DNA of 64,000 nt. Source: Macrosoma leucophasiata (lineage: Eukaryota; Arthropoda; Insecta; Lepidoptera; Hedylidae). The position numbers and the translations under genes are program-made. Shown here one piece after another: positions 19,161 through 29,559 of this stretch. The first letter of the stretch is position 1. Every line of letters starts with the position of its first letter. Under the pieces are notes generated by a model, which saw only the letters and a list, made by a program, of their open reading frames with translations, made no database searches and had not been told where the DNA came from. Location of the stretch: NCBI GenBank assembly GCA_036365455.1, contig JAWQUS010000022.1, positions 2,542,001-2,606,000 of the forward strand. Direction: 5' to 3'.

Positions 19161-19262
19161 GATTTAACACCATTGTCTCTGATAGCCCCCGACCCGGAAA
19201 TTGAACGCAGGGGTACAGAGTAGTAGTAGTGGCCTGCTACCACTAGGCTACTGGGGTAGTTA
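19160..19262 (-). repeat. tRNA-derived SINE head only
   Basis: CCCGACCCGGAAATTGAACG to ACTAGGCTACTGGGGTAG, a diverged SINE head. Confidence 0.6.
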
Positions 19263-19536
19263 GTATTGTAGCGTCCACTACATTAATGCGCCAACTAGTG
19301 GAACACCGACGAAACCTCACAGTACTTGTCTAGTACGGTAGATGGTGTGCTATCGAATAACATCGCACATACGAAGATTTCTCAAGAGCTGGCATATATA
19401 CAACTTCCCAACGTCCAAACGTTGCCATCATCTAGTCTGGTCGGAGGATCCTACCTTTTCGTCGGAGGAACATTTCCGCCCGTTCCTCCACAGTACCTAT
19501 TATAAAATGATTGTTTTTTTTAAATAAAATTCTCAC

Positions 19537-19624
19537 CTAATCCAAGTTTACTGCAATCTCCTGCAATTATGAACACTTTGGACTTGAAGATATCAGGTTT
19601 CTCAGCGCGGAGACGATCAAAACA
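19537..19624 (-). CDS. FAR: FAR-A coding exon 3
   Basis: 88 nt, residues 75-103 plus one base. It begins CFDRLRAEKP and includes KVFIIAGDCS, matching the KVxxIxGD segment of the Rossmann fold in FARs. The donor is GTGAGA. Confidence 0.93.
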
Positions 19625-19799
19625 CTGAAAATTGCAATGAATTGTGCAAATTTTTAGTTTGTTTATTGAAATAAAAATGTGTGTGTCAGCTCCGACGTAC
19701 GATGGGAGTTTACTCGGTATGCGCAAAGAGATTGCTAGTGTGCGGCCGAGTGAAACACGTCCGCTTGGTTGCAGCGCTCGCGGGGGAATCGCGCGTAAC

Positions 19800-20106
19800 G
19801 CCATAGCAGAGAATATGTAATAATACTATGTTTAGAATGGACTCTTCGTCGTCCCGCGCGATTTCCCCGCCCCACCCAACCTCCTCCCCTCTTATGGGCG
19901 ACGTTTGGTATTCTCTACGTGCTATGCACACAGGTGCACGTATAAATACACGTCACTGATTGATGTCTGTGTAATAAATATATAAATAAATAAATACGCT
20001 TACACTCACAGCTCCACATTAGGTATAAATCTGTGTCGTGAGTGTAATAGAGACCAAATTAAGCGTTTTATGGCATTTTGGCGGAGTTTCCGTGGTGTGG
20101 CTGTAG
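19800..20106. mobile_element. Family B MITE with 7-bp duplication and internal insert
   Basis: The element 19807-20099 is flanked by GCCATAG and GCTGTAG (5 of 7 match). About 75 bp holding TAAATAAATAAATACGC and CTCACAGCTCCAC is inserted beside the GTGTAATA motif. It lies in FAR-A intron 2. Confidence 0.65.
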
Positions 20107-20152
20107 ATTAATAATAATTAGATTATACAGTTTAATAGGGTACGTAACGCCT

Positions 20153-20520
20153 TAACCTTTTTTATGTCATGAAGGTGGCAATCAAGCATGCAGCTCACAT
20201 TGATGTTAAGTGATGACTGCAGCTTAAAGACGTCTTCACAAAACTAGCGGTCAAAATGCAGATGCGTTGCCACCCCAGAGACCTAAGGTGTTATGCCTCT
20301 GTGCCGGAAATTACAGGGCCGTACATTACCACCTGACCGGAAAACGATAGTGCTGAACACTACCATTTAGCGGCAAGTATATTAGATAACGATGTGCCTA
20401 CTCCCGCAAGCTCCGTCACTGGAGCTCTACCACCAGCAAAATGCAGATGCGTTGCCACCCCCGAAACCTAAGCTGTTATGTCTCTATAATAATTATTATG
20501 GGGCCATACATTTGTTGAAC
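20153..20520 (-). repeat. Family A repeat plus a second partial unit
   Basis: 20153-20440 is a near-full copy; 20441-20520 restarts with CAAAATGCAGATGCGTTGCC, so a second truncated unit follows directly. Confidence 0.75.
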
Positions 20521-20589
20521 ACTTGATTTTACCCCTCATAAAATTTCCATACCGGGCCTGCTGACTCAAATAACTCCAAAAATACATAC

Positions 20590-20720
20590 CGGGTTTTTGT
20601 ACAACTCATTTATTCTTTCTTCTGGGTTCAGTCCTTTCTTCGGACGCAGAAGCAAGTATATTCTGTCTAGATCTGAGCAGGAATAAAGAAGCTTCTCGAT
20701 TAACACTTTTCCCATGAAAC
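20590..20720 (-). CDS. FAR: FAR-A coding exon 2
   Basis: 131 nt, residues 31-74. It completes the glycine-rich loop (G-FMGKVLIEKLL) and continues with DRIYLLLRPKKG, the end of the second beta strand. The acceptor is preceded by a T-rich tract and the donor is GTATGT. Confidence 0.93.
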
Positions 20721-20784
20721 CTGGTAAAAAATATTGCGTCTTACGTCTGAAGTGCTTTTAATGATGACAAATAGATATCTGTCT

Positions 20785-20935
20785 GATGGTGGGGTCAAAA
20801 GTCTTAGGAATCGGCGTGTGTATGAAGAGAATGATGAAGGTAGACGAGGCACGAGAGGTTTGTCAGAACCGGGATGTCTGGCGCTCTACACTCTCTGCCT
20901 ACCCCGTTAGGGACCTGGCGTGAAGATACATATAC
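20785..20935 (+). repeat. RTE-A LINE 3' fragment
   Basis: GATGGTGGGGTCAAAAGTCT to CCTGGCGTGAAGATACAT, the last 50 codons of the RTE-A frame. It lies in FAR-A intron 1. Confidence 0.75.
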
Positions 20936-21064
20936 ATATATATATAAATAGATATCACAATTATGGTGTCCGTTGGTTCGTAGCGCATCTTGAGCCCTGG
21001 ACGACAGAGTAGTCATCTATGAGCATCATACTGTTGGAGCACTAACCGGCCGCGGGTGCGCGGG

Positions 21065-21320
21065 CGGTGTCGACTGTGCTGTGCTCGGAAGCCGAATAGA
21101 GGACGAGCGCGGTGCACGGTTGCCACTCGAGAACTCTTCAGCCCCAACGGCTAGTTCTTCGAGCTATGTGCCCTGCCCACTGCCACTTGAGTTTCGCAAT
21201 TTGATGAGCTATGTCGGTCACTTTGGTTCTCATGCGGATCTCCTCATTCCTGATTCGATCTCGCAGAGAAACTCCGAGCTCTGTCCATTGCTCTCTGCGT
21301 GACTTTAAGCCTCCTTATGG
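21065..21320 (-). repeat. RTE-B LINE fragment
   Basis: Minus strand matches RTE-B around the WQWAGHIA and MLGVSL coding region; broken frame. It ends 57 bp from the FAR-A exon 1 donor. Confidence 0.65.
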
Positions 21321-21376
21321 AGGTTATAGTGAGAGGCAATCCGACCGATAATAATACGTAATCCTTAATATCATAC

Positions 21377-21467
21377 CTGATCCTCCAGTAATAAACAAGG
21401 TCTTCCCTTTGTAGTATTCTGGTATACTGGGCACATCGCTCAAGTCTCGGTCTTCTAGGAAACCCAT
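21377..21467 (-). CDS. FAR: FAR-A coding exon 1
   Basis: Residues 1-30 plus one base (91 nt, phase 1). It carries the family-typical N-terminus (DVPSIPEYYKGKTLFITGG) running into the nucleotide-binding loop. The start is fixed by an acceptor AG at 21476-21477 followed by eight bases and the ATG, the same spacing as in FAR-B. The donor is GTATGA. Confidence 0.93.
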
Positions 21468-21475
21468 CTTGGAAC

Positions 21476-21905
21476 CTGATTATGATAGAATTTTAATAAT
21501 TACCTACTTTTATTTCTTTGGAAAACTGATGAATAGGATAGGTTTTAATATGGCCGAATACTCAAACGCAATCAATTTTAAGCAACAAATGTACATCAAA
21601 TGTACGCTATCTCTATCGTTTGAACGTGTTTTATAAAGACGGAAGACTTTTAAGTCCCACTTAGATTTAAATGACGTTTGTGTATTTGGTCGTTAGGTAA
21701 GAGCCTAACGGCCAAATACTCTAGCAAGCACTTGCTTAATTAGTATCGAAATTGTCGAGGAGACGTGTTATCACTGTTATCTGAATGTCATAAAGTGTAT
21801 CAAAATTAAGAAAATGTTCAACAGTGCAACTTTTGCATTAGGTTCTACCCAGAATGTACAAATGCTGGAAAAAACTGGTTACAGCATTTATTTATTCATA
21901 AAGTT
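21476..21905. promoter_or_regulatory. Upstream region of FAR-A (first intron or promoter), nothing recognised
   Basis: The sequence upstream of the FAR-A leader acceptor (AATCAG) should be intron leading to a non-coding exon. No TATA box or initiator could be defended. It holds no recognised repeat until 21908. Confidence 0.3.
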
Positions 21906-21907
21906 TA

Positions 21908-22198
21908 CTGGTACTGGTAGAGCTCCAGTGACAGAGCTCGTGGGCGTAGGCACCACCAGATTACTTAATATACATGTCGCTAAATGGTAGTGTTCAGCAC
22001 TATCGTGTTCCGGTCAGGTGTTAATGTATGGCCTTGTGATTTCCGGCACAGAGGCATTTATAACACCTTAGGCCTCAAGAGTGGTAACGCATCTGCATTT
22101 TGACCTTGGTCTTTGTGTGGGTGTCTATAGGCTGCAGTCATCACTTAACATCAATGTGAACTGCATGCTTGATTGCCACTTCATTTACATTAAAAAAA
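21908..22198 (+). repeat. Family A repeat
   Basis: Near-complete copy in the region between the FAR genes, with an A-run at 22191-22197. Confidence 0.85.
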
Positions 22199-22199
22199 T

Positions 22200-22816
22200 C
22201 ATCATTTTACACTTTGTTTATGTATAGGTATGCAGTCATGTGTGTCAGTGACGTCACGGATGTCAAAGCAGTTGCAACTGTTCTAGTGCTATTCTCAATG
22301 TTAAGTTAAAAATATAGTTGTTTCAGTTAAAATTTTACTGCGCAAAGTTGACTCTCAATTGGAATATAAACATACGTTGTGGTACAATGTCAGTGAAAGT
22401 TATAAACATAACTTTATCAAATTATATAGTGCACCGGTAAAACAGTGAATCGATCTGCATACCTTCTTGTGTAAGAATATTAATTGCAGTTCGTTTATAG
22501 TGCAAAACATTCAGTGCCTACGTTATAAAATCACGGAGACCATTAAAATATTACAGTCAGTGATTTAATTTCTTAATTTTTTTATTATAAAACCATTAGA
22601 ACTATTAAACACCATAACATAACAGCGACATCTATTGAGCATTGTACAAACTGCATTGTTCTCATAGATTGAGTTCTGCGTTGTATCAACACCATCAACT
22701 GTTGGGTAACAGCGCCATCTACAGTGTTAGAAAAAAAAAAGGAAAGCTACAGTACCTAGGTACAAAGAAAATAAAACATCTCATCTCAGGTACATACCTA
22801 CATACTTAAGATCAAT
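22200..22816 (+). other. AT-rich leader upstream of the PHD/FP25K-like frame
   Basis: No long frame. CAGTGA motifs recur (22440, 22557). It may be the 5' UTR of the retroelement whose ORF1 starts at 22817; its 5' boundary was not found. Confidence 0.35.
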
Positions 22817-23833
22817 ATGAATAAATGCGGAGGTTGTGGAAAATTTCTACCGAACCAAAATATTGCACGTTGTTTTAAATGCCAGTCGAAGTTTCATAAG
22901 GACTGCGTGAACATTCCCGAAACCGCTGGAGTTAAACCGACCTGGATGTGTCCGGGTTGTAAAGCTAAAGTTCCTCGAGAGGATAATTCTGCAACCCCTG
23001 TCAGAAGGCAAGAGCTTGAACACGGTCCCGATGTTGGTGCTGGTAATTCTGACCTTGCCAATATAATAAAGAATATACAGAATGATTTATGCATGTTACG
23101 ATCAGAAGTCAGAGACTATCGGAACGAAATATCGGAGTTTAAAGAGGAATTGAAATCACACGCTAACATGATCCGAGCAATCGAAACTAGGATTTCAGCT
23201 TTGGAATGTAAGGTGGAAAGCAACATACCTATTGATATCACCTCAATTGAGAATACTGTAACGGAACTGAAATCTCAATTAAATGAACGAGACCAAGAAC
23301 TCTTGTTAATGGATATTGATATAGTCGGCATACCTGAAGCCAAGGACGAAAGATTACAACATATCGTCCATGTATTGTCAACTAAAATAGGTGTCAAAAT
23401 TGAGGAGAGGGACATTGTCCACGCCGAGCGCGTGGGCTTCATCCATCGACATAGAACCGAATCGGGGAGCGACGGGAACATCTCTGGCGACCCCACTCGG
23501 CAACGGCCGCGATGCATCTCCGTGCGCTTTGCCAGGCGGGCGATTCGCGATGACGTCCTGCGCGCGGCTCGAGTGCGACATGGTCTCACGTCGTGACGTC
23601 GACTGACCTGGAGGTGCGCGGCGCGTCCACCCGTGTTTATAACATAAACACGGGTGGATGAGCGCCTAACTCGCACGAATCCACAGTTATTTTATGCAGC
23701 TCGTCAGGCCGCTAATTGTTATGGTTGGAAATTCGTCTGGACTAGAGATGGTAAAATATACGATAGAAAAGAGGAAGGTCTCAAAGTTGTGCGTGTTAAA
23801 TGTCTAAACGATATACCTACAATTTTTGGCTAA
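22817..23833 (+). pseudogene. Retroelement ORF1-like protein: PHD finger, coiled coil, FP25K-like C-terminus
   Basis: The first 259 codons are open. Residues 4-50 form a C4HC3 PHD finger (CGGCGKF, CFKCQSKFHKDC, CPGC). Residues about 75-165 are a coiled coil rich in E, K and L. An RRM-like part follows (DIDIVGIPE, VRFARRAIRDDVL). After a frameshift the C-terminus continues to a TAA at 23833 with LTRTNPQLFYAARQA and WTRDGKIYDRKE, the FP25K-like module. This architecture is typical of ORF1 of some lepidopteran CR1/Jockey-type LINEs. No ORF2 follows. The break is explained by an inserted hairpin at 23626-23658 and a small duplication of ACGTCG. Confidence 0.75.
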
Positions 23834-24560
23834 TTATTTATTTAAATGCATGAAGAATCTGGCGCGCGATTGCACTTTTTTTTTGTAGGTACATTTTGTG
23901 TAATAACGTTCTTTTCTTTTTTTTGTTTTAAATTATTTCTTTTGTGTAGTGATTTCACTTTTAGTCATAGATGGTATTGTTTATCGAAGTTGTTTGTCAC
24001 ATGGTAGGTAGTTACTAAAGATTTCAATGTTTAAATACGTAATCACACGTCACACAGAACACTTGCGCCTATTTTATATACTTACAACCTATATTTATAA
24101 ATATTCTTATTAATTTTATCATATATTTTCTCACTGAATAGTTATTTTATACAATAATATTATGGAATCTAGCCTAATAATATGGGATTTACAATTATGT
24201 CATTATTAAATTCAATGATGTTATTACTTACCCCAATTTTACATATTTTTAGCCTAGGAACGAAAATTTTAAATTTGTGTCTATATAAAATAATACTATA
24301 TCCATCGCTATCAATAATTATTCAGAATTCATCTAGTCTATGAGTTATATTAGTTATATTTATTTGGCTGTCATATTTAAGTGGTTATGTATAAACTTTT
24401 ATATATTTTTTTATAATATACTTATAATTTTTCTTTCCAGATTTTTTATTATTTTGAGTGTGCTACGAACGTATGATTATTATCTAATTTTTTATCTACA
24501 CTATCATACATATATTTATTGATATATATTTTATTTAGTAGGTACATAGAATAACTATAT
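23834..24560. other. AT-rich sequence after the ORF1 pseudogene
   Basis: Very AT-rich, with only short chance frames. No reverse transcriptase remains. Origin unknown. Confidence 0.3.
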
Positions 24561-24669
24561 TGTTGTGTAACTGACTGACATCCGTGGAACTCAGGGCCCC
24601 AGATGAAAATTAGCGTCAAGTAGATAGGTAATATCTGCTTGGCATAAGCTGATCTGGGTACGCTTTTGG

Positions 24670-24870
24670 ATCGACCATGAGACATACCTGTCTGTTTAAC
24701 TTCCTGTCTGTAATATCAAATTGTTTATTTAGAATCTATTGTCATTTCGTGTGTAATTTTTCTTTAATGTTATTCTTTGTGTCTCTGTGTTGTCCGAATA
24801 AGGAAATTCTATTCTATTCTAATTCTATTCTATTCTATTCATTCTATTCATGTAGTGATGTATTTTAAAG
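24670..24870 (+). repeat. LINE-tail-like sequence ending in (ATTCT)n
   Basis: TGTGTTGTCCGAATAAGGAA followed by eight or so ATTCT-type units (24808-24850). The CCGAATAA plus microsatellite form resembles lepidopteran LINE 3' ends. Confidence 0.45.
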
Positions 24871-25084
24871 TACCTACGGTATTTTATTCCAATTTCAAAT
24901 TTACATGCAAAATGATTTTGCATCATGATGACATAATCACTAGTACACCTAATTTAAAAACGCATGAATATGCAGAGGTAGTGTAGAAGTTGCCTAATTA
25001 TAATTAACAAATGTAAATAATTACAAACTTGAACAGTCATTCTGAGGAAAATGTTGGCAATTTGTATTTAACGTCTTGAAAAGC

Positions 25085-25265
25085 GAAAATAGTTGCAGAG
25101 GCCCAGAAAGACCAAGACCGCTCTATCTTGACCAAATAGGTCGAGTACTGCCAAATCTGAGGGTGGGACCAAGAGTCTTAGGAATCGGCGTGCATGTATG
25201 AAGAGAATGTATAAATATAGAAACACGGCAGATGTGTAAAGACCGGGATATCTGGCACTCCACAC
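25085..25265 (+). repeat. RTE-A LINE fragment, diverged
   Basis: GCAGAGGCCCAGAAAGACCA to ACCGGGATATCTGGC, with the last codons lost. Confidence 0.65.
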
Positions 25266-25289
25266 TTTATTCAGTTTATTTAATTCATA

Positions 25290-25652
25290 CTAGCTGACCC
25301 CGCAAACTTCGTATTGCCTCAGAATTCAATAATGTGTCAAAGGTTTGATAGATACGGACTATTTGTATAGGAATTTTTACTGGTGGTAGAGCTCCAGTGA
25401 CGGAGCTCGCGGGCGTAGGCACCACCGCATTACCTAATATACTTGCCGCTAAATGGTAGTGTTCAGCACTATCGTGTTCCGGTCAGGTGGTAATGTACGG
25501 CCCTGTAATTTCCGGCACAGAGGCATAACACCCTTAGGCCTCAGGAGTGGTAACGCATCTGCATTTTGACCTTGGTCTTTGTGTGGGTGTCTATAGGCTG
25601 CAGTCATCACTTAACATCAATGTGAACTGCATGCTTGTTTGCCACTTCCATT

Positions 25653-25686
<34 letters not shown>

Positions 25687-25850
25687 AAATAAAATTATGG
25701 TTTTTACTATTTCCCTTCCATTTGCTTAATACCTTTTAAACCTTCCCTTCAAAAATCATTCAAATTTAAAATTAGCCAAATCAGTCTACGCGTTCTCGAG
25801 TTTTAGCGAGACTAACGACCAGCAATTGATTTATATACATATAACCTACC
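25290..25850 (+). repeat. Repeat AGCTGACCCCGCAAACTTCG, split by Family A
   Basis: 25290-25370 and 25685-25850 are two halves of a dispersed repeat also seen at 36975, 49810, 50080, 53075 and 58490. The Family A copy 25378-25684 (27-base A-run) separates them. Confidence 0.65.
25378..25684 (+). repeat. Family A repeat, close to consensus, long A-tail
   Basis: Nearly all family motifs are intact and the A-run is about 27 bases, the longest in the window, so it may be one of the youngest copies. Confidence 0.85.
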
Positions 25851-26239
25851 CCGTTAGGGACCTGGCGTGAAGATACATAATAAGATACACATCAAGAGAT
25901 AATACATCAATTCTTTCTATTTTGCAGACTTTTACTACGTTATTATACGTAGTAAAAGTCTAATAAATTTCTTGAGTCTTTTCAGGACGGATTTTCAATC
26001 CATACATTTTATTCCAACTCGAGATATATAGGATAGATCATAAATAAATAAGTATCGCTTTAGGAAGTTCACTTAATCGAAATTGTTATTATATATTTTG
26101 TGGAGATCGTCTGCATAAAGCTGGTTTATAGAAGTAATAGGAAAACTAATTGAGGTAATGAAAATTGTAAAGAGGAGAGAAGACAATACACCACCTTGAG
26201 GTACACTGGTTTCAAAATGGGATGAGAAAGAAAATTTGT

Positions 26240-26520
26240 GTCTAATTAAAACCAGTTAATTGCCGTTGTAGTTAGGTTTAGTGAACATTAAGTAGCAAGC
26301 AAAGGGGAAAAGAGACATTCTACTGATATACTTTTACATTAGTTTATTACATTTAGTTTTATCTTAGTGATATTCTTGACTTTACATATATTTTTTATCT
26401 TGTTTGACATGTATATCAATTGTTATTCGCTTTAATTTATTTTGTTTGTTTTTGACGTGTCATAAGAGGTGCCTGTCACCCTAAATGAATAAATGAGTTT
26501 CTGATTCTGATTCTGATTCA
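26240..26520 (+). repeat. LINE-tail repeat ending in (GATTCT)n
   Basis: Inverted mate of 18540-18780. It interrupts the reverse-transcriptase pseudogene. Confidence 0.65.
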
Positions 26521-26719
26521 AGTAAGATATGAAAGTCAACAGAGCGTTAAAAGCATTACTGAAGTCTAGTAATGGCAACACCGTGAGCTGTTACTTATCC
26601 ATACCGAATGTCATGGAAATAGGAAGACTCACCACAAAAATCGCCTTTAAAAAAGGGGTCAACGCTCATTATGCGTCACATGCTTCTCAGTCATCATTAA
26701 ATTCGTATGTGTATATATA

Positions 26720-27000
26720 ATATCTATATATGTTTAATAATATATATTATTGTATAAATATGGTATATAATATTTATCTTAAAGTATAATATTCTATGTG
26801 AGTAAAACATTAGATTGTATGTGATATTCTATTATTAGATTAGATTTATCTATTATATAATATCTTTATTTGTTACACCGCCTACCATTTTCTCTATACT
26901 ACCAATGGTTGACTGGTAGAGAATGCTTTTAGCATTAAGTCCGCCATTTGTTACATCATTTGTCAATTATTTTGTAACAATAAAGAATAAATAAATAAAT
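26720..27000 (+). repeat. LINE 3' tail with (AAATA)n end
   Basis: GGTTGACTGGTAGAGAATGC then CATTAAGTCCGCC and AATAAAGAATAAATAAATAA. The same tail is at 36870-36978 and, diverged, at 39155-39285. A CR1-like (Zenon-type) tail is likely from memory of lepidopteran repeats. Confidence 0.55.
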
Positions 27001-27200
27001 GTCATCAGTAATTTTGTCTAAACTACTCGTTGTGGTGGGAAAGTATTAATGGGGCTTCTATAGATCCTGTGTGAAGAGGAAGGATCTAAGTTGTTAATAA
27101 GACACTCAGTAAAATAGGTACCTATAGGACGACAGTGCAAGAAAGTGATAGGATTCGATTTTTTGGGTAAGGCGTCTTTTCAAACAAAACGTAATGTATC

Positions 27201-27465
27201 AGAGAAGAGAGAGTAAGTCAAAATGGAAGTACTGGAGGCAGACTATCCAGAATTCATCTGAAAATTATGATGTTCTGATTTTAAATACAAAAGTAATTCA
27301 CACGGGTTAAAATATATAAGTTATAATAAAATAAGTAATATAAGAGAAATGTAAAGACAAACAAGCATCAGTAGATACTAATTATTTATACGTTTGCTCA
27401 TTATAAAACTAGCAAATGCAAAAAAAAAAATAACAGGTAGATAGTAGTATCTTAAATATATATTA
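27201..27465. other. AT-rich intergenic stretch
   Basis: Nothing recognised. Confidence 0.3.
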
Positions 27466-27466
27466 A

Positions 27467-27793
27467 CTGCCCCAGAAGCCTAGTGGTAGCAGGCCACTAC
27501 TACTACGCTGGAGGTCCTGGGTTCGATTCCCGGGTCAGGGACAATCAGAGATAACGGTTTAAAATCCTTTATCTCTGGTTTTATTGGGATATTTCCATTT
27601 TCTGGAAGTTTCTCAGTACCTCGGAGTTTGGTAATGTGCCCGGAGATGGCAACAGGCTCGCCTCCTGTTACATGGGTCAAAACGTAACCGGCGAATCGTG
27701 GGTGTTTGCATGTATGCTTCAATGCATGCATTTACCTCTGCCTACCCCTTCGGGGATTACAGGCGTGAAGTTACGTTTACGTTTACGTTTAAA
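27467..27793 (+). repeat. tRNA-derived SINE, full length
   Basis: Head CTGCCCCAGAAGCCTAGTGG with GGTTCGATTCCCGGG, complete body, tail (GTTTAC)n at 27771-27790. The best complete copy for a consensus. Confidence 0.85.
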
Positions 27794-28255
27794 TATATAA
27801 GTTTATATTATACATAATTTACTTGCACTTGTAATAATAATTGTGAAATATGAAAAATAACATATGACACTAAAATTATGAATTTTATTTCATACATTAT
27901 GCGTATCCAACTACAGACCAAAAAAGCAAATCGGTTACGGGTGAGCTATAATCACCTCTTAAAAAATAATTCGGATGTTTGAAAAAAAATTTTTTTGGCC
28001 TAAGGCAATTGAAATATCACCGTTTTTAAGAAACGTAGTTAAATACTTTTTGTTTTATTAATAAGAAAAAAATAAGATTTCAATGTTTTTGTAATTTCAT
28101 TAAAAATAATGAAAAATTACATACCCAAGTAGCAAAAATGTATACACGTCCGACTATTACTCGTACGCTGTTGTGAATTGTTTATGTTACAGGGTATAAT
28201 AATTGGCAATTAATCCGATATTAGAATACAATTGAGCAATTTATTTTCATAATAT

Positions 28256-29540
28256 TAGGTTGGGGAAAAAGTTTCTTCGCATGTTTTAAGATAATTCAAA
28301 ACATCTTTTAATGTAGTTTATTTAAATTTAACTAAAGTATGTATGTACCATTTTGTTCGATAACCTTTTGCCATCTTGTAGGTAGGGACATGATCCCATT
28401 GCTATAAAAATTTTGGTACTTCTCATCAAAATACCGCGACAAGTGGATTTGGCAGTCCTCTCGTGATGTTAACCTAACATTGCATAAAGAATTCTGAAGA
28501 GACCGAAACAGGTGGAAATCTGAAGGTGCAAGGTCAGGACTATACGGCGGATGCATTAACACCTCCCAGCCAAACTCTCTTAATATTTGCTGAGTGGCAT
28601 ATTTTTGATGTGTGAGGTCTAGCGTTATCATGATGAAACACCACACCCCTTCTGTTGATCAATTCCGGCCGCTTTCTCTCAACTTCTTGCTTTAACCTCA
28701 TCAGTTGTTCGCAGTAGAGTTCAGAATCGATAGTCCTGCCTAGTGGTAATAGCTCATAATGAATAATGCCCTTCCAATCCCACCACACACACAACATCAC
28801 CTTATTGCGAGTTAACCCGGGTTTCGCCACAGTCTGTGAAGCCTGACCGGCCTTTGACCACGACTTTTTCGCACGTTCTTGTCGTACGTGATCAACTTTT
28901 CATCACCAGTTATCAGCTTCTTCAAAAATGATTCGGTTTCATTACGTCGTAATAAAGAATCACAAATGAGTACACGGTTCATCAGGTTTCTTTCAGTGAG
29001 CTCGTGAGGTACCCAAATATCGAGCTTTTTTTTGTACCCAGCTTTTTCAAATGCGGCAAAACTGTTTTGTGATCAATTCCAAGTTCTTCAGCTACGTCGT
29101 ACCTACTGATAAGTTGATCTTGCTCCACTTTTTCAAAAATGGCATCCATTTTATCCATAATAGGGCGACCAGAGAGAGGTGCATCTATGACATCAAAATT
29201 TCCGGATTGAAAACGCTTAAACCAAATTTGTGCTACTCTCACAGACACTGCACTAGGTCCATAAACATCGCAAATTTTTTTCGCGGCTTGCGTTGCATTT
29301 TTACCTTTTTTGTAGTAAAATTTTAAAATGTATCGAATTTCTTCATTGGATTCACTCATCTTGACAGTACAAAAAACAAATGAAAATCACACATTTGCCT
29401 AGTTTGAATTTGGAATTATGTTCTTTAAAATTTTAACTTTCAATGATACCAAAACCAGCCAGATACAAATACTACAGCCAAAGAGATTTTATTACAAGTT
29501 CATACATACTATAAAGCGAAAAGACTTTTTCCCCAACCTA
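28256..29540 (-). mobile_element. Mariner transposon (1.28 kb) with inverted ends and TA duplication
   Basis: 28258-29538 begins and, in reverse, ends GGTTGGGGAAAAAGT, extended imperfectly to about 25 bp, and is flanked by TA on both sides. It contains a single broken transposase frame. Mellifera-type by the form of the transposase motifs. Confidence 0.88.
28332..29359 (-). pseudogene. Mariner transposase, frameshifted
   Basis: Starts MSESNEEIRYILKFYYKKGK at 29359. The N-terminal helix-turn-helix domain runs to about residue 110 (KTVLPHLKKLG). Catalytic aspartates are in CVWWDWKG, HHDNARPH and YSPDLAPSDFHLF, the DD34D set. At least two frameshifts (near 28985-28830 and 28640) break about 343 codons; the family has about 345. 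Not active as it stands. Confidence 0.85.
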
Positions 29541-29559
29541 TTATAATGTAGCAGACATA

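Larger units (their letters stand above)
1250..21475 (-). other. FAR: FAR-A: complete fatty acyl-CoA reductase gene (12 coding exons)
   Basis: Fatty acyl-CoA reductases turn fatty acyl-CoA into fatty alcohol with NADPH, for waxes, cuticle lipids or, in moths, pheromone precursors. Twelve exons with GT-AG borders join in one open frame of 486 residues. Seen in order: the Rossmann motif TGGSGFMG (residues 27-34), HVAAS near residue 123, HVST near 161, the catalytic YxxxK (Y216, K220), RPS near 241, EPMPGW near 250, a hydrophobic membrane segment about 355-385 and the FAR_C domain from about 391. The length fits the family (about 450-530). Introns range from 416 to 6475 bp and are mostly transposon sequence. 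An 8-nt leader precedes the ATG after a splice acceptor, so at least one non-coding exon must lie upstream (above 21476). It is the divergent paralogue of FAR-B. Substrate and tissue cannot be read from sequence; a pheromone role is only one possibility. Confidence 0.93.
26100..27200 (-). pseudogene. Non-LTR reverse transcriptase in three pieces
   Basis: Minus strand: 27000-27200 encodes a CRPIG-like finger segment, 26527-26600 encodes LLDFSNAFNA (motif A), and 26105-26235 encodes VPQGGVLSSLLF then LYADDL (motifs B and C). Repeats at 26240-26520 and 26720-27000 sit between them. Frames are broken. Jockey/CR1-like by motif form. Confidence 0.6.
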
